Positions 32,749-42,671 of a stretch of DNA of 64,000 nucleotides are shown piece after piece. Position 1 is the first letter of the stretch, and each line of letters opens with the position of its first letter. Under the pieces are notes generated by a model that was given only the letters and a program-made list of their open reading frames with translations, searched no databases and was not told the DNA's origin. The translations under genes were made by a program, and so were the position numbers. This DNA is from Platycnemis pennipes (Eukaryota; Arthropoda; Insecta; Odonata; Platycnemididae): NCBI GenBank assembly GCA_933228895.1, contig OW121851.1, positions 109,327,271 to 109,391,270 of the forward strand, read 5' to 3'.

Positions 32749-33580
32749 TCACATTTTAGGACAGTTCTGCATGTTGTCGCACTGATCCCCTGCCACGCAA
32801 ACCGCCTTCACGGGGTCGAAGTGCGACCCCTTCCGGCAGCACTTGTGCGCGTATTTCATCCCGGTTCCGTCGTCGAAGCAGACGTAGTAGCACTTGCAGC
32901 ACTCCGTGTCCTCCAGTGCGCCGTTGTTTACGCAGTGGACAGGGGTGGGAGTGGGTGCAGAGGTGGTCGTCGAGGGGTAATCGCTGCAGTCCTCAGCGAC
33001 GCACACTCCCGCGGAGCCGTCGAAGTGTGAGCCTTTTCGACACATCTGCTCGACGTAGCTCAAGGAGTTGTTCGGTTGGAGGTAGCAGAGGTAATACTTT
33101 CGGCAATCCCCGGAAACAGGGTAAGCACCTACGCCATTTGTACAAGGTGACGGTTTCTCCGTCGTCGTTTGTTCTTTAGGTGTCGTCGTCGTTGACTGGT
33201 CTACCGATGTCGTCGTTGTCGACTGGTCTACCGATGTCGTCGTCGTCGACTGGTCTTCGGCCTTGAGGCTTAATTTCGGGTAAATGACGTGGTCAGGAGT
33301 TTGCTCTTCCACGCACTCGTACTCAATATTCGTTCCCTCTATCGATCCCTTGACCCCAGCTTTCAGACACCAAGGTACCGGGGGCTCCAGGCAACCTGTT
33401 TCAGCCGTCGTCTCGTTTTTGACGCATTTTTCCTGCTTCGGATCGTAGTAGTTCTCATTTTTCGTACAGGTGAAGGTGAGTTTCCTGTCGTTCGTGCATT
33501 CATGGTACTCCACGCAGGAGTACGGGTCAGGGAACAATGTCATATCCGGAGTATGCGGTGGACATTCAAATTCTTTGTAC
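32749..33580 (-). CDS. Peritrophin-like protein, three chitin-binding type-2 domains (3' exon)
   Basis: The terminal coding exon starts at an acceptor CCATCCACAG| (exon base 33580) and ends at a TGA (32749-32751), about 277 residues. Domain 1 (FECPPHTPD to QEKCVKN) has the six-Cys CBM14/ChtBD2 pattern. Next come a Cys-poor spacer and a Thr-rich linker with three DQSTTTTSV-type nonapeptides (33181-33261). Domain 2 (SPCTNGVG to CVAEDCS) and domain 3 (VHCVNNGA to CVAGDQC) share the motif RKGSHFD. Such proteins bind chitin in the peritrophic matrix or cuticle. No signal peptide is on this exon; it must be on an upstream exon beyond 33.6 kb, not identified. Thr-rich linkers are usually O-glycosylated. 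Confidence 0.85.
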
Positions 33581-33939
33581 CTGTGGATGGATGAGGAAAA
33601 TTCAATGAAACCCTCTGTCGCCCACAATGCCTCTTGTGTAATTTGCTTAATGGAACCTTAGAAAATGTATTCTTTTATATTCTGGTAACTGGCTAAAATT
33701 GAGAGGGTTCAATATCAACGATACATAGGTCTTAGATAGGACTACCACATTTCTGGTCCCAGAAAAAGGGAGAACGAATCAATGGCAATTGAATAATTGA
33801 ACCTTTAATAGTGTGATCACAAATTTTTTATTATATTTATAAATTATGTTGATCCCACAAATAGGGAAGATGTCGTATTTTATCAGTAATTGCACACAGA
33901 AAACTGTGATAAATTTTAATCAGCCACTGAAATTTTTAA

Positions 33940-34690
33940 TTGGGTGATTTACATGAAGTAATTTTATTGATATTAAGCAATGTACATCTCTAATAGCCCT
34001 TGTCAAATGTAACAACACACACCAAACAATAGTGCAAATACAACACAAAGTCAAACATGCATACAAATGAACACACTCATACAGGCGCAAACTAACAAAT
34101 ACAAAGGATATTAAAATATAATATCCTGATTTTAACCTCAAGATATTCGGCAATTGAATAAAAGGGTTACATTCTAGACAACTACGAGTAAAAGCCTTCA
34201 ATTTGGCAATGGAAACATTTTTGGCCTCTTGGGGCAAAGAATTAAAAAACTTTTGCTTTAAAATATTAAAATGTAATTTTGTTTTACTAAGTCTGCAGTG
34301 TGGCACAACAAGTTTTTCTTTCAACCTGGTGTCATGCAGATGTACAATGTTTTACACAGCTCAATTTTTCTTTTACACGACACATATATTTATAAATATG
34401 TATGCTATATAGGTTCATAATACCAAGTTGTTTAAAAATTGGCCTACAATGCTCACGAGGGTGTGATTTGAGCATACCCCCAAAGTTCGATACCATAGTT
34501 TTGATGGCAATGAAGAAAAATAAAAGTAAATTGTTCTTAAATAGTCTTGGGGAATAAGCTGTTGTAATTTACGCAACATCTAGATAGCCTCATAATGTAA
34601 ACTTGAGTTTTCATTATTATATGGATAAAAGTATGGCTTTAAAATGCAGGTATCATGTACCATAGTTTCAGTTGTGTTATAGAGATCCTC
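33940..34690 (-). pseudogene. Jockey/CR1-like LINE, 3' reverse-transcriptase tail
   Basis: On the minus strand broken frames give the usual C-terminal region of jockey/CR1-type ORF2. There is GGMLKSHPRE-like text, CRPIFKQLGI-like text, then HDTRLKEKLVVPHCRLSKTK and ILKQKFFNSLPQEAKN. It is a 5'-truncated, decayed insertion just upstream of the peritrophin exon, possibly in its intron. Confidence 0.7.
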
Positions 34691-36179
34691 AGATCCACAT
34701 TATTTTCTAAATTAATTTTCTTCGTCATTTCATTGTCCTTTGGGTCATTCCATGCCAATTCACCGAATACTTGTTGCAGCACCATTTCAGAAAAAATTGA
34801 AATTTAACACACTTACTACTACATGTCTGTAAGGCTCAAAACCAATTTTTGTTAATTTTTTTTCCATGACCTCAAGGACTTACAGGGCCGCGAAGGTCAC
34901 AGCGCACTGTAAAAATGACACTTTCAGCGAGTATCGGTAATTAGAGTTACTCGGAAACTACAGGTTGTAGTAGAATGGTTCAAATACCATTTTGATGGTC
35001 ATAAATTGAGCTTTCGTTTAAAATATTTTTAATAACCTTACTATGTAACATCTATGAGAATGATGAGTACAAAGTTTTGATACAAAATGCTGTTTTTTAC
35101 AACTTTTGCTATTTATTTTCTTATAGAAGGGTTGTGATCACAAGGCCTATATTTTTGTTATAGTATATTTGGGTACCATAGTAAATGTGTATAAGAAAAA
35201 AGTTGTGTGTTTGTTAAGCCTTTAGCTGCTACAAGCTTCCGCAAATAGGAAAAATTGAAAATTTACCATTTTCGGGCCCCTGTATCTCTGGTGGGGGACT
35301 TATTAAAAATTTGAAATTTTCAGTACATTAAGCTATGATCCTATTACGAATGCACTAAAAATTTGGAGTATGTGTTTTACCTCGTTTGGAAGTTGCACCA
35401 AACTGAATTTTCAAAAAATTTTCTCTCGCTCACCTTGTAAAAGCAATGTATAAATTGTTGCATATAATTAAATGTTGCTAGAAATAAGTCCAATTTTGAT
35501 TGATAACTTACAAACCAGTTACTTATTCATTGTGTTGGTAGTTGTAGATTGCATGTATCATTTTGAATAAAAATGTCTTAAGCAGAATTTTGGCAAACTA
35601 TTAAGCCTCCATTGGTTTTTCCACTGAAATTGCTCTATGATTGCTCTGATACCAGTAGGCTGATATGAAAACAATCTTAAACATTAGTGTCATTTACACC
35701 TACTGTTTTTTGAACAATATCCCAAAAGAATTATGGTAGTGATTTATGTAGGTAGCTTCAGGGAATTTTCTGATGTCTATTTCTCTGCCTAAAGTGGCAC
35801 CTTCTGCCTTAAAGTGCCTTCTGATTGGTTCTCGTAACAAGTGACCTTCTCCATGGAAAGAGCTACACACGGAAAAGGTCCTTGTGATGGTATAGGAGGA
35901 ACTGTTAAATGTTTAGTGTCTAAAGCCAGTTTACAGAGAACAAAAGACAGTCAAATTTTGACTCCATGTTTTTAATTTAGCAATGCTAATATTCATGGCA
36001 TAACATTTAGGAAGCAATAAGATCACAGGGGTAGAACATGGTTGAGTGATTGGTTTGATAATGCCTTAAGGATTCCTAACACTTGAGAAAAACACTGCTT
36101 TATTCTGATTGCTTGCAATAATATAAAATGCTTTGTAACATCTAATTCAAATAACGGTGAAGAAGTCCAAATAGCAATA

Positions 36180-37134
36180 CAGTAGACCCTCTATAATCCG
36201 GCACTGCGCCAGTCCGGCACTCCAGTAATCCGGCGTATTTTTACGGGCGTGGTGGGGGTTTCAAGTTGAGACACGTTACTGAAACTATTGTAAACAAACA
36301 ACTAGCGATCACTCAGTTGCCTCGCCGTCTCGTGGTTTACCCGCCGGCATACATATTTACCAGTTTTATTCGTGGTGTCTAGTGTAGTGTCGAGTGCGGT
36401 GACATTTTGTAGTGTAGATTAATTTATATTTCAAGATATTGATGAGTGAAAATGTCTCAGTGTAAACGGAAGCACAAAACTTTAACACTGATTCAGAAAA
36501 ACGAGATTTTAAATAGACTTGATAAGGGTGACAAGCTTACCAACCTAGCAAATGAATATGGAGTCGGCCGTGCTACAATACATGACACACGTAAGAACTG
36601 GGAAAAAATTAAGTCTTTCTGTGAAAGCAGTGACAATGTTAAAAGTCTCCGGAAAACGTTGAAAAAGGGCTAGTACCCTCAGGCTGAGGATAGCCTATAT
36701 GCTTGCTTCATTCAAGAAAGGAATAGGCACACACCAATATCAGGGGAAATTCTTAAAGAAAAAGCAAAGATATTTTACGAAAAAATATTAGGGAAAGACG
36801 ATTTTAAGGCTAGTGAAGGATGTCTTGAAAAATTCAAAAAACTGTTTGAAATTCGTTTGCTAAGTATGACAGATGAAAAACTTTCTTGTGATGTTGCCGC
36901 AGTCGACCCATAGAAAGAAAAGTTCAAAGAAATCATTAATGAACTAGGACTATGAACTATGAAGTATGTTGATTCTTTTGTATATTAAACAATAGTTTGG
37001 AATTGTACAAGTCCAATAAAACACGTATTTTGTGCATTTAAATGTTTTTATTAATGAGCTTCCAGTAATCCGGCGTTTTCACTAATCCGGCAGTACCCTG
37101 GTCCGATATCTGCCGGATTAGTGAGAGTCTACTG
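36180..37134 (+). mobile_element. Tigger-like element, internally deleted, nested in foldback B
   Basis: Inverted ends CAGTAGACCCTCTATAATCC and GGATTAGTGAGAGTCTACTG, with TA on both sides (36178-36179, 37135-37136). CCGGCA-type motifs repeat near both ends. Only the N-terminal DNA-binding part of a transposase is present; the DDE domain is absent, so it is nonautonomous. Confidence 0.9.
36446..36907 (+). pseudogene. Tigger/CENP-B-type transposase N-terminal fragment
   Basis: The frame from 36446 encodes a CENP-B/psq helix-turn-helix (KTLTLIQKNEILNRLDKGDK, YGVGRATIHDTRKNWEKI). A TAG follows at about 36671, after which a second helix-turn-helix (Tc5-type) reads on: YACFIQERNRHTPISGEILK to LKKFKKLFEIR-like text. 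It ends before the catalytic domain. These domains bind the terminal repeats of Tigger elements. Confidence 0.8.
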
Positions 37135-37599
37135 TACTCAAATCCAACACACAACTTAGTATCAAGGTAAATGATTATGTGGCATTTTTTATGACTCAAA
37201 GTGGTAGCTTGGAGTTGTTGAAAGCATAGACATCAATGAAGGAGACAACTTTGTGCACTTCTTCCATCCTTCAGGACCTAACACATCATTCAAATTATCA
37301 AAAAAATACAAGGCGTAGGTACTTAATGAAAAAATAATAAGGGTTCTTTTTCAGCTCGAATTATCAACACAAACTGGTCAAGTGCATAATATTAAGGAAC
37401 AGCTGACCCAAGAACTTTCTTATATGTTGACAAAGAAGTAGGCACTCATTTAGCCTTTATTATGTGAACAACCTAAATAGTGATATTGTCATAATGGTAG
37501 CATGCTGATAGCAATTCTACAGCAAGTCCAGTGGAAAAACAATTGAAAATAAATAGTTTGCCTACGTTTCAATGTCCGCTTACATATTTTGTTCTTAGC

Positions 37600-38202
37600 A
37601 GGCACATAGCCAGGCGCTGGGGAGGGGAGGCTCTGTGGCTTCAGCCCTCCCCCAAAATTTTTTTCCAATAATTTTGTTGTTCTAATTTTAAGTGGCCATG
37701 GTAATTTGGATTACACTGCGTATAATTCAAGTGTTAAGTGTCTTGAAATGTGATCATTAGTTTGATGCATGTGTGTGGTTAATGCAGTCAAGGCCATTTA
37801 TAACGAATTTGAGGGGTCCGAATATTTACTTTGTAATAACTGAACTTCGTTATATGTGGATCAGTTTTTCCGAGCTTCTCTTTGATGGGTAATAGCCTTC
37901 ACTTGGTTATAACTGGAACTTGGTCTGATATAAGTGGGCTTCACTGTAGTTGTTCTTTTCAATCTGATATGTTTGAACTATGTTCTGTGGCCGGTCAAAT
38001 TAATGCTTCATAACAGGGTAAACAGTGAACTTTACCAGTGAGATAAGATAGGAATAGCCACTGTGAAAGTAAATACAAAGCACTGAAAATTGAGGGAAGA
38101 GATTTTTAACATGTCGGCACCGAACGGGCAAAGTTGATTTGTTTCAAGTTATGCAACACTAGACTTAGACCCCCCCCAAAGCAAATTTCTGGCTACGTGC
38201 CT
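37600..38202. mobile_element. MITE with AGGCACRTAGCCAG termini, nested in foldback B
   Basis: Inverted ends AGGCACATAGCCAGGCGC and CTGGCTACGTGCCT, with C/G-rich subterminal runs (CCCTCCCCCAAAATTTTTTT and ACCCCCCCCCAAAG). The interior holds another small element (37785-37946). Confidence 0.65.
37785..37946. mobile_element. Small Tigger-type MITE nested inside the 37600 MITE
   Basis: Imperfect inverted ends CAGTCAAGGCCATTTATAAC and TATAAGTGGGCTTCACTG, the latter followed by TA. The terminal pattern CAGTSAAGSCCAYTTATA is typical of pogo/Tigger-derived MITEs. Confidence 0.6.
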
Positions 38203-39289
38203 ACTTCGTATTGGAAGTGAAATATACAACTTTCAAGGCACTAGTTTGATAGTATTGTTATAACTATTATTTGAATTTATTTCTGGCAACATTTAATTAT
38301 ATGTAACAATCTATACATTGCTTTTACAAGGTGAGCGAGAGAAAATTTTTTGAAAATTCAGTTTGGTGCAACTTCAAAACGAGGTAAAACACATACTCCA
38401 AATTTTTAGTGCATTCGTAATAGGATCATAGCTTAATGTACTGAAAATTTCAAATTTTTAATAAGTCCCCCACCAGAGATACAGGGGCCCGAAAATGGTA
38501 AATTTTCAATTTTTCCTATTTGCGGAAGCTTGTAGCAGCTAAAGGCTTAACAAACACACAACTTTTTTCTTATACACATTTACTATGGTACCCAAATATA
38601 CTATAACAAAAATATAGGCCTTGTGATCACAACCCTTCTATAAGAAAATAAATAGCAAAAGTTATAAAAAACAGCATTTTGTATCAAAACTTTGTACTCA
38701 TCATTCTCATAGATGTTACATAGTAAGGTTATTAAAAATATTTTAAACGAAAGCTCAATTTATGACCATCAAAATGGTATTTGAACCATTCTACTACAAC
38801 CTGTAGTTTCCGAGTAACTCTAATTACCGATACTCGCTGAAAGTGTCATTTTTACAGTGCGCTGTGACCTTCGCGGCCCTGTAAGTCCTTGAGGTCATGG
38901 AAAAAAAATTAACAAAAATTGGTTTTGAGCCTTACAGACATGTAGTAGTAAGTGTGTTAAATTTCAATTTTTTCTGAAATGGTGCTGCAACAAATTTTTT
39001 AAAAATCTTGTGAAATGGTATGGAATGACCCCTTTACTAGTAGGTTTCGTTCTAAGATTCTTTTATTCAATTCTTTTTCAGGTGTATTCATTAATTACAT
39101 CTCTTCTGGAAAGGGATTGCTTTCGTTTCCATGTTTTCAATTTTACTGGTCTTATTTATAAAGTAGAATGTATGTATGTAAATATGTTAATATGTTCGCC
39201 TAATGCTCGATAACCCAATGTAGCACAGCTTTGAAGCTTTAACGTTTATTAAATGTCATCCTCGGACACACAATAGGCTACTTTTCTCG

Positions 39290-40070
39290 TAACTAATGGT
39301 CCTCGGTTCGATCCCAGTCGTCAAAAAATTCCCATAAGAAATAGTTTTAAAAACGCTTTCTTACACGCTGTAGCCATTTTTTCATTTGAAAATTTTAATT
39401 AGAAATACGTATTGCACAAACTCGAGACGCACACCAGCCGAAAGATAATTAAAAAAATATTCCTATTATCATCGTCGAATTCTGATTTCGGGTCAAAATT
39501 ACTGGTACTTCAGTAAAATGTGACCAATTCCGGTGATTTTTTTCAGTTTAAGCGGTCCTATCCCCTTGATGACGAAATGGATTGTTGCATTATAAAGTAG
39601 ATGGGCAGTATAAAATGTAGGCATATTCATTCACATAAAACTTGAGAACCAAATTACGTCATTCAAAGTGAAGTGAAATACATTGCATTCCTGCGCGGTT
39701 AATAAACTAATTTTATTGTAAATAATAGTCCCCGGTTGGCCCCAGACAAGTCATAGCGTTGACATAAGATGCACATGTAAAAATATCTTTTTGCTTGAGG
39801 CAATTATTTCATTTGTAAATTTTCATCATTAGTCATCAATCCTCATTGTTTTCATCAGAAAATTCACTGACAAACTTGAGACACATACTAGCCGAAATAT
39901 ATTTCAATGACGATTCTTACTTTTATCGTCAAATGCTGACATTGGTTAAAAATACCGGGACTTTGAAGATTTTTGCGGAACTTTCTAAAAATTTCTGTTA
40001 AAACAACCATCTCCCGTGGTGACCGAAGACTTTGTTTGCAAATAATTTCGATATGTTTCGTCGACTGAGA
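39290..40070. repeat. Two diverged direct copies of one repeat
   Basis: Copy 1 (~39290-39590) and copy 2 (~39715-40060) share TCCTCGGTTCGATCCCAG-type/TCCCCGGTTGGCCCCAG, ATTTTTTCATTTGAAAATTT-type, and CAAACTCGAGACGCACACC-type/CAAACTTGAGACACATACT blocks in the same order. The first has a B-box-like GGTTCGATCCC. It is possibly a tandemly duplicated SINE or MITE. Confidence 0.5.
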
Positions 40071-41448
40071 CGTTAATTTGTGTTGAATACGGAATTCCAG
40101 TTTTGGGGAAATTAAAAATGTTGTTAACGATAACGCCAAAGCCATGATTCCTCATAAAGACTGAAATTCTGGATCGAAGAGGGTGAAGATCGTATACGCG
40201 TGATTGAACTGTTTAAAAAAAACAAGTTTCAGCAAAAACATCATTCAGACCAAGGATAGAGCGACGGTACGGGAAAATTCAACGTTGTAAGATAAATTAA
40301 TTGATGATGTTAGGTGTAAGATTCTCTCCTGTAAAATGCAACTAATCTATTATTTCCTTCTTTTATCCCTTCCGTTGAGAATCAACTGGCACCTTTCGCT
40401 AGTAGGTAATGCTTGCATTTTATATGCAAAGGAGTGTAAAAGCCACAGGAAACCCCCGTTAATTGTATTTTTTTTAAATACGGATTTTAGTTGTAGATTG
40501 AGTGAGGAATTTGAGCTTCAATTTTGGGAATATATCCAACAAATTTTTAAATGGTAGGAATAGAGACAACCATTATATTTTAGGATGATTGAATTTGTAT
40601 TGTATACCTCATGAATTGCATGAAGAACTCGTTGCGAATGGTGTAAATGGAAGAAAATTTTAGATTTTAACTCCCAACGGGTCACTGTCGAGTGACCATT
40701 CGTCTTCTTCATTTTGCATACAGTTATTTATATCGTGAATTGTACATCCAATTCCTAACAGAATTTTTTTACTTCGCTTTTAGATGGAAGAATATATTAT
40801 GTATGCCCCTCATTTCATTGCCTCCAAAATCAGTATTGCAATTGTCACTAGCAAATTGCTCTGTATTTATTCAATAAACCATCCTTTCTATAGTACATAT
40901 TAGTAATCTGTGATTAGTTTTTCATTTTTCACCAGGAAAGAATGTGCTTGAATCTAACTTCTTCTAAACTCTTTTCTCATGTCTTACAGGATGCTGAATC
41001 TAATCTGGAAAGACTTGCTTAGAATCATAATTGGAAACATTATGATTACACCGGTGTTTTTGATGTAATCTGTACCTGTCTTCCAAAGCAATTTTGATAG
41101 GATGATTTATTTATAATAGCCTCAGTCTTAGTCCTACACGAAGATGATTTAGATGCGACTGCAGAATCACTGAACATTGAGTTTGAAGAAGTTCCACAAG
41201 AAAAGAATGACCTCGAATATCTTAATTCTGACACAATCTGTACAGTTTATTTAATTTTTTCAACCACCAACCTCTTTTATTGGGTTCCGGTAGTGATACA
41301 TTTAAGGTTCCTAAAAGCTTGCCATCGTATTCATTAGGAGTTCAGCAAAAAAGAGAATATTTAACTGGTAATAAAAAAGAAAGTACAATAAAAATGAGCT
41401 CGAAAAGAGTACAATTGCTCTTAAATGTTGGCATATTTTACTGCTGCG
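40071..41448. other. No secure gene
   Basis: An exon-like stretch after TTTTCTCATGTCTTACAG (40989) encodes DAESNLERLA before a stop. Near 41135 a frame with LHEDDLDATAESLNIEFEEV follows. It looks like decayed coding sequence of unknown origin. Confidence 0.3.
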
Positions 41449-41570
41449 GAAACATCTACCTCTACATAATACCCTGCAAGCCTCCATAAAGGTGTGTGGC
41501 TGGGAGTTTATTCACACCAAACATGCACTACATATCTTCATAAAAAAGGTATAAATAAACATGCGAACAT
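41449..41570 (+). repeat. ACATCTACMTCTACATAAT repeat, copy
   Basis: The string CTACCTCTACATAATACC, then CCTGCAAGCCTCCATAAAGG and TGTGTGGC, recurs at 47310-47400 and 27757-27810. It marks a dispersed repeat family, perhaps a LINE 3' region. Full extent not determined. Confidence 0.45.
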
Positions 41571-42068
41571 ACTTAAATAAAAATTGTTCCTACATAGACG
41601 TCATTTCCCTTTGAGACTTAAAATTTCCTCAGTGGCCTACTCTTACGTATATCTATTGGACCTAGGAAATTTAATAGACATCTGGTTAACATTGATAACC
41701 TACTATATAACCTGTGGAAGGATATACGATTAAGATAAAATTAGAGAGACAGATAATAAGAGAGAGTTTCGAAAATTCATTTATTCGTGCACGATCAGGG
41801 ACATTTATAATTTACGGCTAAAACATAAGTTGTAATCATTATAGGTATTGTAGACTTTGTTGCAGGAATTAAAATGTAGTGATTTTTTAAGCCTATTAAC
41901 GTTTTAAAACCACTCACTAATGCATGCTCTACGAAATAAAGTTAATAATTTAATGGGTGTGGAGACTTCCGAGATGATTTGCAGGCTTTTGTGTTATCGT
42001 TTTTTTCGCGTCGATTCATTTTGATGATTACAGTTTCGCCGGCATTCCAGCTAGCATCTTCAGGTTCG

Positions 42069-42284
42069 TGTAAAGATATCTGGATGACGTGACAAGATTG
42101 ATTATCGGTAATGTTTATTTTCAGTGCTTACAGCTGATGTTTGTGTGGTTTCCATATTCCTTTGTTTTGTTTTCGTATCTTAGATGGTTGATTGTTGTTG
42201 ATGTTGTTTGATGGATGATTGTTCAATAAAGTCTTAAGCTGCACAAGACATTTAATGTAAGATGAACGTACTGAAATATTAATA
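42069..42284 (+). repeat. Copia 5' LTR
   Basis: Starts TGTAAAGATATC and ends ATATTAATA. It contains a CAATAAAG polyadenylation-type signal near 42225. The ends are TG...TA, not the usual TG...CA. Confidence 0.95.
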
Positions 42285-42298
42285 GGTTATGGGCCCAG
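42285..42298 (+). promoter_or_regulatory. Copia primer binding site (internal initiator-Met tRNA type)
   Basis: GGTTATGGGCCCAG lies directly after the 5' LTR. Drosophila copia uses a primer site of this kind, matching an internal part of initiator tRNA-Met (a half-tRNA primer), not its 3' end. Confidence 0.8.
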
Positions 42299-42336
42299 GA
42301 TGCGGAATAACTGACGCATAGATGTATATATATATA

Positions 42337-42598
42337 GACGACGAAGTTTGAAGACGAAGAAGAATTTCGATCCAAGACGACGAAGTTTGAATACGAAGAA
42401 TTTCGATCCAAGACGACGAAGTTTGAAGACGAAGAATTTCGACCCAAGACGACGAAGTTCGAAGACGAAGAAGAATTTCGATCCAAGACGACGAAGTTTG
42501 AAGACGGAGAATTTTCGATCCAAGACGACGAATTTTGAAGACGAAGTATTTCGATCCAAGACGACGAATTTTGAAGACGAAGAAGAATTTCGACCCGA
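42337..42598 (+). repeat. Tandem repeat in Copia leader, 7 units of 36-39 bp
   Basis: Units begin GACGACGAAGTTTGAAGACG and have lengths 39, 36, 36, 39, 37, 36 and 39 bp. They sit between the primer site and the gag ATG and are open in the gag frame, but the real start codon is probably downstream at 42672. Confidence 0.9.
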
Positions 42599-42671
42599 AA
42601 CGTGTTTTGAAAGGTTTCCCGAGGTAATTTACGCCGTTTACGCCGGTGCCCTGAAAAAACGAACGAGAATA

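Larger units (their letters stand above)
35780..37440 (+). pseudogene. Remnant of uncharacterised transposon-encoded protein (ATHGKGPCDGIGGTVK motif)
   Basis: Broken reading frames on the plus strand. From 35853: MERATHGKGPCDGIGGTVKC, then SKASLQRTKDSQ, and NANIHGITF after a stop. Past the Tigger insertion, from about 37190: DSKW, LGVVESIDINEGDNFVHFF, HPSGPNTSFKL, LSTQTGQVHNI. I recall this motif order from uncharacterised arthropod and other invertebrate proteins (ATSHGKG...DGIGGTVKR followed by a KWW-GxV domain); this is memory, not a search. Its place between the inverted arms suggests it is the element's own transposase or accessory protein. It is inactivated by stops, frameshifts and the nested element. 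Confidence 0.6.
34742..39031. mobile_element. Foldback element B (GGGTCATTCC termini, 4-bp TSD) with nested insertions
   Basis: Inverted arms of about 760 bp (34742-~35500 and ~38270-39031) are almost identical. Termini are GGGTCATTCCAT and ATGGAATGACCC (with a mismatch just inside the right end), flanked by CTTT at 34738-34741 and 39032-39035. The middle holds coding remnants of an uncharacterised protein (35780-37440), a Tigger element (36180-37134) and a MITE (37600-38202), which itself contains another MITE. Ends and TSD length match element A, so both belong to one group. Confidence 0.85.

Noticed and set aside
32683..33179. Plus-strand Ala/Arg-rich frames over the peritrophin exon
   Set aside because: Antisense shadows of the GC-richer chitin-binding exon.
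42223..42559. Minus-strand frames with repeated serine-rich or FVFKLRR-like peptides
   Set aside because: Shadows of the Copia leader tandem repeat read on the wrong strand.
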